Positions 18,162-26,616 of a DNA stretch of 64,000 bases are shown here, piece after piece. The stretch spans positions 186,001-250,000 of the forward strand of contig NZ_JAGHQX010000006.1 in NCBI RefSeq assembly GCF_017744095.1. Reading direction: 5' to 3'. This stretch comes from Shimia sp. R10_1. Its GTDB lineage: Bacteria; Pseudomonadota; Alphaproteobacteria; Rhodobacterales; Rhodobacteraceae. The notes under the pieces were generated by a model. That model was not told the DNA's origin and did no database searches. It saw only the letters and a list, made by a program, of their open reading frames with translations. The first letter of the stretch is position 1; each line of letters begins with the position of its first letter. A program made the translations under genes and the position numbers.

Positions 18162-19076
18162 TCAGAACTTAAAGTCGAGCTTGATCGCCCCAACAAGCTG
18201 GGACCCATCTTGCGCTGCAAACTCTTCTGAAAGCCACGTCAGCCCATAAAACACATGGTGTTTCTCGCCACGCCAATGCACGCCGGCGCGCACCCGGCTG
18301 CGCATGTCTTCCAGCTCATACCCGCGCGCTTCCGGCAGATAGACACTGTCAAAAACATGGGCCACATCCGCACCAGCGACGAGGCTCCACCCCGCCTGAT
18401 GGTTGCGAATCGTGCGGTAGCGATGACCCGTCACCCAATCCCGCACCAACAGCTCTCCCTCGCCGAAATTGCCGATGGTCACATCGAACCCTGCCCGCAC
18501 AAGACTCTCGTCGCCTGCACGCGCTTCGACAAACGGGCGCAAACGGGTTTGCCCGCCCACCCGCATCTCGCGCCCCATCTCTGCCACTCCCCGCACGCGC
18601 CAGGTGTTCGGGATCTGCATCGCACGCACCTCCGGCGAGGACGGATCAATCCCGATCAGATTATGAATAGCGTTCTGAAACTCATCCAGCTTTGTCATCG
18701 GCCCGATCGCCACAAGATCGCCACCAAGAGCAAACTCGGTTCCGCTACGCTGGAAATGGGTGTGAACCCCCGCGCTCAGCATCCCGGCAAAGGGGCGATC
18801 GGAGGGCGCAGGATTTGTGATGGATTCAGGGGCGATCACTTCGCCGCCCAGTCGCAACTCCAGAATATCACCGGCGGCCTCAGGCAAGGCCCCATCCCAG
18901 CCATATCCCCAGACACGGCTGGTGCCATAAGAGCCACTGCGCCACCGGTCTTTGCCATCGCCAATTGCGTCATTGACCAGCAAATTGCCAAACCCAAGAT
19001 AGCTGCGCCCTTCCGCCAAAGCAGCGTGTGCCGTCACGCCAATCATCAAAACAGAAGCCAAAATGCGCGTCAGCAT
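18162..19076 (-). CDS. LpxR-like lipid A 3-O-deacylase (DUF2219), outer membrane
   Basis: A 304-residue beta-barrel protein with a signal peptide (LASVLMIGVTAHAALA). DUF2219 signatures are present: the early Asn-Asp pair in LLVNDAIGDGKDRW and PSDRPFAGMLSAGV. A His after a GP motif (GPMTKLDEFQNAIHN) matches the place of the catalytic His in the Salmonella LpxR family. The C-terminal Phe of KLDFKF is a usual outer-membrane insertion signal. The family removes the 3'-acyloxyacyl chain of lipid A. I use the ATG at 19076 because GGAG is correctly spaced there; the frame is open further upstream. Confidence 0.72.
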   Translation of the reverse strand: MLTRILASVLMIGVTAHAALAEGRSYLGFGNLLVNDAIGDGKDRWRSGSYGTSRVWGYGWDGALPEAAGDILELRLGGEVIAPESITNPAPSDRPFAGMLSAGVHTHFQRSGTEFALGGDLVAIGPMTKLDEFQNAIHNLIGIDPSSPEVRAMQIPNTWRVRGVAEMGREMRVGGQTRLRPFVEARAGDESLVRAGFDVTIGNFGEGELLVRDWVTGHRYRTIRNHQAGWSLVAGADVAHVFDSVYLPEARGYELEDMRSRVRAGVHWRGEKHHVFYGLTWLSEEFAAQDGSQLVGAIKLDFKF

Positions 19077-19248
19077 GCTCATTCTCCAAAAGGTGGTTTG
19101 TTCGTGCGGCATAACGCACGGAATGTCTTAAAAACCTATGAGCCGTACGAAATGTTAAAGTTGAGGAAAATTTGCGGCAAAATCGCATCACCCCTAAAAG
19201 CAGGCTTGGCATTCCTTTTCCAAAAAGGGCTGACGCCTCTGCAAAAGG

Positions 19249-19869
19249 TTAAAACAGGTCCGCCTCACGCGCAATCAAGGCCGCCTGCGTGCGATTGGCT
19301 GCGCCAATTTTTCGATACAGATTTTTGACATGCAGCTTGATGGTCGGCTCTGACAAATCCAAATCGCGCGCAATTTCTTTGTTGGCCTTGCCTTCGGCGA
19401 GCCCCTCCAGAACTTGCATCTCGCGTTTGGTCAACTTCTGCGCAATTGGATGTTGCTGTTGGGTCTCTGGCTCTTCCGTCAAAAGTTCAGCAGGAACAAA
19501 TTGTTCCCCTGCCGCCATAAATCGAATGGCATTGATCAGTGATTTTGCAGCCAGCGTCTTAGGAACGAAGCCCGCGGCACCAGCTGCCATCGCACGATGC
19601 ACCACATCCCGCGGCGCCTCGCCAGAAATCAGCGCCACACGCGGCGCAGCGGGGTGCGCCAGAACGCGTTTCAAACCGTCCAAGCCACACATGCCCGGCA
19701 TATTGTAGTCCAACAATACAAGATCAAAGCGATCCGGCCCTTCCAAGGCAGCAAGCGCCCCATCCAGGTCAGATGCCGCAACAGAGGTCATCTCCGCAGA
19801 TGATTCAATAAAGGCCACCAACGTGTCTCTCAAAAGATCGTGGTCATCTGCAATCAGTATCTTCAACAT
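19249..19869 (-). CDS. NarL/LuxR-family response regulator
   Basis: A 206-residue two-component response regulator. The receiver domain has the acidic pair in ILIADDHDLLRD, the phospho-acceptor Asp in LVLLDYNMPG and the FVPKT lysine. The C-terminal LuxR helix-turn-helix is LTKREMQVLEGLAEGKANKEIARDL. It is divergent from the SUOX-fold protein and hybrid kinase genes across 278 bases, so that kinase is its most likely partner. The ATG at 19869 lies at the start of the receiver domain, with CGGAG upstream. Confidence 0.92.
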   Translation of the reverse strand: MLKILIADDHDLLRDTLVAFIESSAEMTSVAASDLDGALAALEGPDRFDLVLLDYNMPGMCGLDGLKRVLAHPAAPRVALISGEAPRDVVHRAMAAGAAGFVPKTLAAKSLINAIRFMAAGEQFVPAELLTEEPETQQQHPIAQKLTKREMQVLEGLAEGKANKEIARDLDLSEPTIKLHVKNLYRKIGAANRTQAALIAREADLF

Positions 19870-20147
19870 TACACTCCGACGTACCTGGCGGATATATTCC
19901 GCCCTCAGCAACTCAAATCAAGGGTCGAGGGTCACAGCCCGCTGAATTAGTGCGAACCGAAACCTGCTTATGGGAAGCATGCTTAATGACTTCTCAACCA
20001 TAAAGATTCTGTTTCGCACAACTATCAGCTTACGCGAGGTCAAACCACAAACCTACCCATTTGTATAGAGTACTTATCCTCATTCGCACGTGCGCCATCT
20101 ATTTCAAGCGGTTAACACTTAACGCAAGCAATCGAGGCAGCAGTATT

Positions 20148-20669
20148 ATGCGATCTAAACAATTTTCAGTTTTGACGCTTGCACTCAGTTTTTTGCTACC
20201 ACTCACGACAGCCCTTTGGGCTGACGACGCCATGGATACACCATCTGGAAGCGTCATTCTGACTGTGTCGGGCACGATCGACAAACACAATGTCGACGGC
20301 ACAGCTCAGTTCGATTTGGACATGATGCGGGAATTACCTGCAGTGTCCATTTCGACCTCGACCATTTGGACCGAGGGGGTCCTTATGTTCACGGGTGTAC
20401 CTGTCGCGTTGTTGCTTGAAGAATTGGGGTCTTCAGGCAACACGCTTCGGGCATCCGCAATCAATGACTACACCATCGAAATTCCGGTTGAATCCCTCGA
20501 AGATACCTACCCGATTTTGGCATATGAGATGAATGGATCTCCCATGCACCGTCGGGACAAAGGTCCGCTGTGGGTGATCTACCCATTTGACTCAGACGAG
20601 AAGTATCGCACATCTCAGGTGTTCTCACGCAGCATCTGGCAACTCGACAGGATTGAAGTGATCGACTAA
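20148..20669 (+). CDS. Periplasmic sulfite-oxidase-fold (oxidored_molyb) small protein
   Basis: A 173-residue exported protein. A signal peptide (LTLALSFLLPLTTALWA) is followed by a single domain like the molybdopterin-binding domain of SUOX/YedY: LTVSGTIDKHN, FDLDMMRELPAV, WTEGVLMFTGVPVALLLEEL, YTIEIPVESLED, ILAYEMNGSPMHRRDKGPLWVIYPFD. There is no cysteine in the whole protein, so the molybdenum-ligating Cys of true sulfite oxidases is missing and an enzymatic role is unlikely. It lies directly upstream of a hybrid kinase and may act as its periplasmic sensor subunit (inference). The ATG at 20148 is chosen because the signal peptide begins there. Confidence 0.8.
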   Translation: MRSKQFSVLTLALSFLLPLTTALWADDAMDTPSGSVILTVSGTIDKHNVDGTAQFDLDMMRELPAVSISTSTIWTEGVLMFTGVPVALLLEELGSSGNTLRASAINDYTIEIPVESLEDTYPILAYEMNGSPMHRRDKGPLWVIYPFDSDEKYRTSQVFSRSIWQLDRIEVID

Positions 20670-20725
20670 ATTCTGCGCAAGGCCCGTGCATCTAAAAGGC
20701 TGTAACGCCATAATTTATGTCCCAC

Positions 20726-20747
20726 ACGCACCTTTAAGGTGCGTTTT
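20726..20747 (+). terminator. Hairpin with T-run between the SUOX-fold gene and the kinase gene
   Basis: ACGCACCTT (20726-20734) is perfectly repeated inverted as AAGGTGCGT (20736-20744), followed by TTTG. It looks like an intrinsic terminator or attenuator inside an otherwise operon-like gene pair. Confidence 0.65.
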
Positions 20748-20804
20748 GTCATTTGAAGAGGCGCAGAATTCAGGCCTCCCCCACTCGGTTTGAAGGAGCA
20801 AGAC

Positions 20805-23435
20805 GTGCGTTTGCAATCTGAGCGGCCCAGCAACTCTGAACCAAAGAAGTCGGCGCATCCTGCACGCACGCAGCCGTCACCTGATCGCTCCCCCTGGCAT
20901 CGCGGCCTGAGCATCGGCCTGATCATTGCTGCGACCGTCCTGACTGTGTTCTCCACCTACACCGCCTACGAGGTCATCTCCAACTTTCGCGAGGTGCGTG
21001 CAAAGGCTTCTGACAACGTGGAGTGGTCGCTATCTCAGGTGGAGCTCGAAACACGCGACTACACCGCCGCCATCGAAACCGCCATGCTCAGTCCCGAAGA
21101 CGACCTGTCCCGCCTGCGGCTGCGCTATGACATCCTCTACAGCCGCGTCACCACCATTGTCTCCTCCCCGGTTTATCAGCGCCTCACCTCTGTGCCTGAG
21201 TTTGAAGCCGCGCTGGCGCGTGTCGACACCATGGTGCGCGGCGCCTTGCCCATCATCGATGCGCCAAACGCCGAACTGCGCACCGCCCTGCCCCTGCTGG
21301 CCCAAGACATCGAAAACTTGCGCAATGACACCCGCACCCTCTCCCTGAAGGGCCTCACCTTCTTTGCGGAACTGAGCGACCGACAGCGCGCCACCGTCAC
21401 CCAAACGCTGCTCCGCCTCACCGCCTTGATCGTCCTGCTCCTCATTGCGCTGGTCGCTCTGGTGATCCACGTCTTCAACATATACCGGCTGTCGCGCCAG
21501 CACAGTCAGGCCCTATCCGAAGCCAACCACCGCATGAGCACCATCTTGACCACCTCGCTGGACGGGGTTCTGGTCACCGACAGTGCTGGCCGCTTGATCG
21601 AATTCAACAAAGCCTGCGAAGACATCTTTCAATACAAATTCGAAGACATCCGCGGCCAGAACGTGGTGGATCTCATTGCGCCTCATGAAACGCACGCCAT
21701 GCACAAAGCGGCGCTCAAACGCATGATCAATGGCGGATCAGGGCATTTTGCGGGCCGTGGCCGCGTGCGCACCGATCTCAAACGCGCCGATGGCACGGTC
21801 TTTCCCGGCGAAATCTCTGTCGAAATGGCCGAGGAAAACGGCCAGCGGATTTTCCTCGGCTTCATGCACGACATATCCGACCGCGTCGCCGCAGAGAAAG
21901 AGCTGGTCCAAACCCGCGATCAGGCCCTTGCAGGGGAACGCGCCAAAGCGGAATTCCTCACGGTGATGAGCCACGAAATCCGCACGCCGCTCAATGGCAT
22001 GCTGGGCAATCTCAGCTTGCTCAATGACACCAAACTCGACGCCAGCCAAACCCGCTATATCCGCAATATGGAAATTTCCGGCCGCGTTCTGATGCGCCAC
22101 GTGGACACCGTGCTCGACATCGCGCGCCATGAGGCCGGTGTGCTCAACATCTCACTGGCCTGCACCGATCTGTCCGTCCTGCTGCAGGAGCTGGTCGACA
22201 GCCAGCTCAGCGCCGCCTCTGCGCGCGGCAATGCATTAAGCTGGCGTTGGGAAGGCACGCCACGGGTCTGGGTGCGCACCGATCGTGCCGCGCTGGAGCA
22301 GGTCTTGCTCAACCTGATCGGAAACGCGATCAAATTCACCCAAGAAGGCGCCATCACCGTCGAAGCAGAGGCCCTGCCCGAAAGCATTGACGGCACGCCC
22401 GTTATTGAGCTCCGGGTCTCAGACACTGGTATTGGCATCTCCGAAGATCGCGTCAATCAGGTGTTTGAGGATTTTGTCACCGCAGACACAGGCTTGGGCA
22501 TGGTGCCCGGCGGCACCGGTTTGGGGCTTGGCATCGCCCGCCGCATCGTCACCGCCATGGGGGGCACCATTGGGGTGGAAAGCACAATTGGCCACGGCAG
22601 TGTGTTCTGGGTCCGCCTGCCCATGGCGCCCGGCCGCCGCCCCGCGCAAACCGCGCAAACCCAGCGCCCGAAAGAACAGATCAAACGCCGCGTGTTGCTG
22701 GTCGAAGACAATGCCATCAACCGTGAACTGGCCGAAGAAATGCTGCGCAATGCCGGTCATATGGTGGTGACAGCCGCAGATGGCGCCCAGGCTGTTCAAC
22801 GCGCCACACTCAATGGCTTTGATGTCATTCTGATGGACATCGCCATGCCTGTCATGGACGGGCTGCAGGCCACTCTCGCCATCCGCGCGGGCAGCGGCCC
22901 AAACAAAAACACGCCCATCATTGCGGTCTCCGCCAATATCCTGCCCACAGAACGCGCTCGCCTCGCAGAGGCAGGCATGAATGGCTTTCTGTCCAAACCT
23001 CTGGACCGCGCCGCCTTCGAGACAACGCTGCAAACGCTCGCCACCGCGCCCGATCCGGAGGCCCCCGAGGAAGACAGCGTCGCCCCCGATGATTTGGTCG
23101 ACGCAAAGGCGCTGAACAACAACCGCGAGGGCCTGCCCCTAGACACCTTTGCCAGATTGCTCACACGTTTTCTGGACGAAGGCGACGCATTGCAAAGCGC
23201 AATAACGGATCCCTACCGCGATGCCGCTGCGGTCGCAAAAATGTGCCACAATATGGCCGGAGCCTCCGCCGTGTTTGGCGCGCGCAACCTGCACGCCCAA
23301 CTGGTCGCAGCCGACAGCGCCGCCAAAACGCAGGATCCCGCCGCGTTTGAAGATGCGCTGATTGCGCTGCCCGCAGTCTGGAAAAAAACCCGCGCCGCGC
23401 TGATGGATCACATGCCCTCAGACGCCGCCGAATAA
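20805..23435 (+). CDS. Hybrid sensor histidine kinase (PAS-HisKA-HATPase-REC-Hpt)
   Basis: An 876-residue membrane kinase. TM1 (about 34-56) and TM2 (about 202-226) enclose a helical periplasmic domain of about 145 residues. Then follow a PAS domain ([20 protein letters not shown]), HisKA with His390 in [10 protein letters not shown], the ATPase domain ([25 protein letters not shown]), a receiver with Asp678 in LMDIAMPV, and a C-terminal Hpt with His815 in [10 protein letters not shown]. This is a complete four-step phosphorelay in one chain, ready to pass phosphate to a separate regulator such as the NarL-type protein encoded divergently. The start is GTG at 20805 with AAGGAG six bases upstream; the TTG at 20790 would precede that site. 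Confidence 0.95.
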   Translation: MRLQSERPSNSEPKKSAHPARTQPSPDRSPWHRGLSIGLIIAATVLTVFSTYTAYEVISNFREVRAKASDNVEWSLSQVELETRDYTAAIETAMLSPEDDLSRLRLRYDILYSRVTTIVSSPVYQRLTSVPEFEAALARVDTMVRGALPIIDAPNAELRTALPLLAQDIENLRNDTRTLSLKGLTFFAELSDRQRATVTQTLLRLTALIVLLLIALVALVIHVFNIYRLSRQHSQALSEANHRMSTILTTSLDGVLVTDSAGRLIEFNKACEDIFQYKFEDIRGQNVVDLIAPHETHAMHKAALKRMINGGSGHFAGRGRVRTDLKRADGTVFPGEISVEMAEENGQRIFLGFMHDISDRVAAEKELVQTRDQALAGERAKAEFLTVMSHEIRTPLNGMLGNLSLLNDTKLDASQTRYIRNMEISGRVLMRHVDTVLDIARHEAGVLNISLACTDLSVLLQELVDSQLSAASARGNALSWRWEGTPRVWVRTDRAALEQVLLNLIGNAIKFTQEGAITVEAEALPESIDGTPVIELRVSDTGIGISEDRVNQVFEDFVTADTGLGMVPGGTGLGLGIARRIVTAMGGTIGVESTIGHGSVFWVRLPMAPGRRPAQTAQTQRPKEQIKRRVLLVEDNAINRELAEEMLRNAGHMVVTAADGAQAVQRATLNGFDVILMDIAMPVMDGLQATLAIRAGSGPNKNTPIIAVSANILPTERARLAEAGMNGFLSKPLDRAAFETTLQTLATAPDPEAPEEDSVAPDDLVDAKALNNNREGLPLDTFARLLTRFLDEGDALQSAITDPYRDAAAVAKMCHNMAGASAVFGARNLHAQLVAADSAAKTQDPAAFEDALIALPAVWKKTRAALMDHMPSDAAE

Positions 23436-23439
23436 GCTG

Positions 23440-24354
23440 CTATGGCTTCGGCATGTCTACGCCCGTCGAGGGTGGAAACTTCTGCAACGCCTGCAAAAAC
23501 CAGCCCAGCGCCCGGCCATGGTGCCCGCCACTGCGAAACGCAACCGCCATCGGCAGTGGATCTTGCTCTGGAAAATCCAGCACCTCAAACCGAGAGCGGA
23601 ACTGTCGGCTTTGGGCATAGCTGTCCGCCACCATCCCCACCGCTTCACTGCGCTCGATCACCCCAGCGGCCATGGTGAAGCTCTGCATGATGTGCACGCG
23701 GCGCAACGGATCACCTTCGCTTTGCTGCATGACGTGCTGGATCGGTTCCGCATAGGGCCCGCTGGTTTCAGGCACAATCAAGGGAAAGCGCGCCATATCT
23801 TCGGCCAGGACGGCCCGCCCCACCAAGGGGTGACCACGGCGTACAAAAAACAAGGCCTTCAGTGGCGGCAACCCCTCGGTGCGCGCTCCGGCTTCTGCCA
23901 TCAAAGGCCGTGCAGGCCCGATCAGCGCGTCGATATCACCCTGTCGAAACAACTGAAGCCCCGCTTCGAAAAGCGTCCCGCGCAAATGCACGCGCACATC
24001 AGGGTGTTCGCTGACCAACGACCAAACCGCGCGACTCATGAGCCCCTCAAGAGAACTCGGCGCGACCCCAATACGCAACACCTGCTCACGGGACTGGCGT
24101 GCCACGCTCACATCCGCTGACAGCTGATCCACATCCGCCAGAATGCGCGCGGCGCGATCAATGAACTGCCGCCCCTCTGCGGTTGTTGTCACCCCGCGCG
24201 CATGGCGGTTAAACAGCGCGACACCAACCTCTTGCTCCACATCCGCCAGCGCCTTGGTCACGGCCGATTGTGTCACATGCAATGCCCGCGCAGCCCCCGA
24301 AATGGCCCCCTGACGATCCACCGCCACCGCATAGCGCAGTTTTGTCAGATTCAT
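23440..24354 (-). CDS. LysR-family transcriptional regulator
   Basis: A 304-residue LTTR with the N-terminal helix-turn-helix (MNLTKLRYAVAV...GAISGAARALHVTQSAVTKALADVE) and a type 2 periplasmic-binding effector domain from about residue 90. It is divergent from the beta-oxidation operon across 153 bases that contain a T-N11-A palindrome, so it should control that operon in response to a pathway metabolite. The frame stays open some 850 bases further upstream, but that part is antisense to the thiolase gene. GGAGAGGAG precedes the ATG at 24354. The gene ends only 4 bases from the convergent kinase gene. Confidence 0.93.
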   Translation of the reverse strand: MNLTKLRYAVAVDRQGAISGAARALHVTQSAVTKALADVEQEVGVALFNRHARGVTTTAEGRQFIDRAARILADVDQLSADVSVARQSREQVLRIGVAPSSLEGLMSRAVWSLVSEHPDVRVHLRGTLFEAGLQLFRQGDIDALIGPARPLMAEAGARTEGLPPLKALFFVRRGHPLVGRAVLAEDMARFPLIVPETSGPYAEPIQHVMQQSEGDPLRRVHIMQSFTMAAGVIERSEAVGMVADSYAQSRQFRSRFEVLDFPEQDPLPMAVAFRSGGHHGRALGWFLQALQKFPPSTGVDMPKP

Positions 24355-24401
24355 CGCATCTCTCCTCTCCGCAGTCATAAGCCAGACTGCGCCGCAAACC
24401 C

Positions 24402-24416
24402 ATTCCTCTATGGAAT
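24402..24416. promoter_or_regulatory. Probable LysR-type operator (T-N11-A box)
   Basis: ATTCC-TCTAT-GGAAT, a perfect 5-bp inverted repeat containing the T-N11-A pattern (T at 24403, A at 24415). It lies midway between the lysR start at 24354 and the thiolase start at 24508, where an LTTR activator normally binds. Confidence 0.6.
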
Positions 24417-24507
24417 AGCTCGCGACAACATTGAATTTGAAAGATATCTCCGTCAATCCGATACTGGCGCAGGTTTCCGCATGCGGGGCCGAAGAAGGAG
24501 AAACACC

Positions 24508-25692
24508 ATGGGCACATCCGCCATAGTTGCTGGCGTTGGCATGATCAAATTTGCCAAACCCGGAGCATCGGACAGTTACGACCAAATGGGCGCCGCCGCT
24601 GTGCGCGCGGCTTTGAAAGACGCCGGCCTCAGCTACAGCGATGTACAGCACGCCTATGCTGGCTATGTCTATGGCGACAGCACCTGCGGGCAAAAAGCAC
24701 TCTATCAGGTTGGCATGTCCGGCATTCCAATCATCAATGTAAACAACAACTGCTCCACCGGCTCCACCGCGCTCTATATGGCGCGTCAGGCCGTTGAAAG
24801 CGGGGTGGCTGATTGTGTGTTGGCCGTCGGGTTTGAGCAGATGCAGCCCGGCGCATTGACCAGCCACTGGACAGATCGCCCCACACCCTTTGATGCGTTT
24901 GACGCGGCCTGCGACACCCTTGTCGGTCATGGCGACGTGCCGCTGGCACTGCGCTACTTTGGCGGTGCAGGCAAATCGCATATGGAGAAACACGGCACAG
25001 AGCTGGCCGATTTTGCCAAAATCCGTGCCAAAGCATCGCGCCATGCTACCCGCAATCCACTGGCGCTGTTTGACAAAGAGGTCAGTGCCGAAGAGGTGCT
25101 TGCCGCGCCCGTGATGTGGGAAGGTGTCATGACACGCCTGATGGCCTGCCCGCCCACATGTGGTGGCGCCGCTGCGATCCTCTGCTCCCCGAGCTTTGCC
25201 GCCAAACACGGCATCGACACCACTGTGCAGATCAAAGCACAGGCCATGACCACCGACTATGCTTCAACCTTTGAAGCCAACGATATGATGCAAGTTGTCG
25301 GCTACGACATGACCGCAGCTGCCGCTAAGCAGGTGCAGGAGGCCTCCGGCATTGCAATCGACGATGTGGACGTTGTCGAGCTACATGATTGCTTTGCCCA
25401 TAACGAGCTCATCACTTACGAGGGTCTGGGCCTCACGCCCGAAGGCACCGCTCAGAAATTCATCGCAGATGGCGACAACACCTACGGCGGCCGCTTTGTG
25501 ACCAACCCGTCAGGCGGCTTGCTGTCCAAGGGCCACCCGCTCGGCGCCACCGGTCTGGCACAATGTTATGAGCTGACCCACCAATTGCGCGGCACCGCAG
25601 AGGCGCGGCAGGTGGAGGGCGCGCGCACCGCGCTGCAGCACAACCTCGGCCTCGGCGGCGCCTGCGTCGTCACGCTCTATCAAGCCGCGTGA
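24508..25692 (+). CDS. SCPx-type 3-ketoacyl-CoA thiolase (no SCP2 domain)
   Basis: A 394-residue thiolase most like the thiolase domain of sterol carrier protein X. Family marks are VNNNCSTGSTALYMARQ with the nucleophile at Cys82, the conserved VVELHDCFAHNEL loop, SKGHPLGATG with His343, and GLGGACVVTLY at the end. SCPx thiolases cleave 3-oxoacyl-CoAs with a 2-methyl branch or a sterol side chain. It is the first gene of an operon with two MaoC-type genes, an acyl-CoA dehydrogenase and an SDR. The ATG at 24508 has AAGGAGAAA just upstream; the longer frame overlaps the divergent lysR. Confidence 0.92.
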   Translation: MGTSAIVAGVGMIKFAKPGASDSYDQMGAAAVRAALKDAGLSYSDVQHAYAGYVYGDSTCGQKALYQVGMSGIPIINVNNNCSTGSTALYMARQAVESGVADCVLAVGFEQMQPGALTSHWTDRPTPFDAFDAACDTLVGHGDVPLALRYFGGAGKSHMEKHGTELADFAKIRAKASRHATRNPLALFDKEVSAEEVLAAPVMWEGVMTRLMACPPTCGGAAAILCSPSFAAKHGIDTTVQIKAQAMTTDYASTFEANDMMQVVGYDMTAAAAKQVQEASGIAIDDVDVVELHDCFAHNELITYEGLGLTPEGTAQKFIADGDNTYGGRFVTNPSGGLLSKGHPLGATGLAQCYELTHQLRGTAEARQVEGARTALQHNLGLGGACVVTLYQAA

Positions 25693-26180
25693 CGCAAATG
25701 GGTATTTTTGATCGCACCACCAAAGGCCAAGTGACACCCGCAATCGAGGTCACGCTCGAACGCGGCGCGCTGCAGTTCTTTGCCGAAACCATCGGCGAGA
25801 CAGATCCGATCTACCTCAACCCCAAAGCCGCACAAGCCGCAGGCCACCCCGACATCCTCGCCCCCGCCACCTATGCGGTGGTGGTCGGCACCCTGGCAGA
25901 TCAACAGGCCCGCCGCGCAGGCCAGCCAGACATCCTCGCCCGCATCAACGGCGATCTGCGCGTTTTGCTGCACGGCACCGAAAGCTACACCTATCACGGC
26001 CCGATGTATGCCAACGACACGGTACAGGTCGAAAATGAGATCACCGACTTCACCGATGCCAAAGGCGGCGCGCTGGAAATCGCCCATATCACCACCCGCA
26101 TCCTGCACCCCACCCGCGGCCTGCTGGTGGAAGCCAGCCGCAGCCTCATCCACCGCCTGCCAGAGGAGGACAGTCCATGA
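25689..26180 (+). CDS. FAS1-like MaoC N-type dehydratase subunit (non-catalytic half)
   Basis: A 163-residue hot-dog-fold protein of the MaoC_dehydrat_N (FAS1-like) family. At the place of the hydratase-2 Asp/His dyad it has Glu37 and Tyr42 (GETDPIY), so it is probably the inactive half of a two-subunit hydratase. The next gene supplies the catalytic half, as in the N- and C-halves of eukaryotic hydratase 2. Translation starts at GTG 25689, which overlaps the thiolase stop by 4 bases, or at ATG 25698; neither has a clear ribosome site, so coupling to the thiolase gene is likely. Confidence 0.85.
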   Translation: MTQMGIFDRTTKGQVTPAIEVTLERGALQFFAETIGETDPIYLNPKAAQAAGHPDILAPATYAVVVGTLADQQARRAGQPDILARINGDLRVLLHGTESYTYHGPMYANDTVQVENEITDFTDAKGGALEIAHITTRILHPTRGLLVEASRSLIHRLPEEDSP

Positions 26181-26599
26181 GCATCACCCCGACCACGGCC
26201 AAAGTGGGTGACACCCTGCCCCCGCTGACCTTCGGCCCCATAAGCCGGACCACCCTTGCGCTCTATGCCGGCGCATCTGGCGATCACAACCCGATCCACA
26301 TTGATCTGGATTTCGCCCGCAACGCCGGGATGGACGATGTCTTTGCCCATGGCATGCTGTCGATGGCGCAGCTGGGCCGCCTGGTCACCAACTGGGCCGG
26401 TCAGGACCGCCTGCGCGGGCTTTCAAGCCGTTTCACAGCCATCACCCCGGTGGGCGCAACCGTCACCTGCACCGGCACCGTCACCAATCGCTTTGAGCAA
26501 CACGGCCGCGTGCTGCTGACCCTCAAACTGGCCGCCCATATTGACGACGGCACCCAAACCCTGCGCGGCGAAGCCAAAGTCTGCGCCACCCCAAGCTAA
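26177..26599 (+). CDS. MaoC-type (R)-specific enoyl-CoA hydratase subunit (catalytic half)
   Basis: A 140-residue hot-dog-fold protein with the hydratase-2 catalytic pattern: Asp36 and His41 in SGDHNPIHID, followed by GMLSMAQLGRL. It should hydrate trans-2-enoyl-CoA to (R)-3-hydroxyacyl-CoA, probably as a heterodimer or heterotetramer with the FAS1-like protein encoded just upstream. Its ATG overlaps the upstream stop by 4 bases (ATGA), which would keep the two subunits at equal dose. A ribosome site (GAGGA) lies 8 bases upstream, inside the previous gene. Confidence 0.9.
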   Translation: MSITPTTAKVGDTLPPLTFGPISRTTLALYAGASGDHNPIHIDLDFARNAGMDDVFAHGMLSMAQLGRLVTNWAGQDRLRGLSSRFTAITPVGATVTCTGTVTNRFEQHGRVLLTLKLAAHIDDGTQTLRGEAKVCATPS

Positions 26600-26616
26600 C
26601 CCCACAAGGAACGCAC

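Noticed and set aside
24355-25209. Long minus-strand extension of the LysR gene
   Set aside because: The extra about 285 residues are antisense to the thiolase gene, and a proper ribosome site lies before the inner ATG at 24354.
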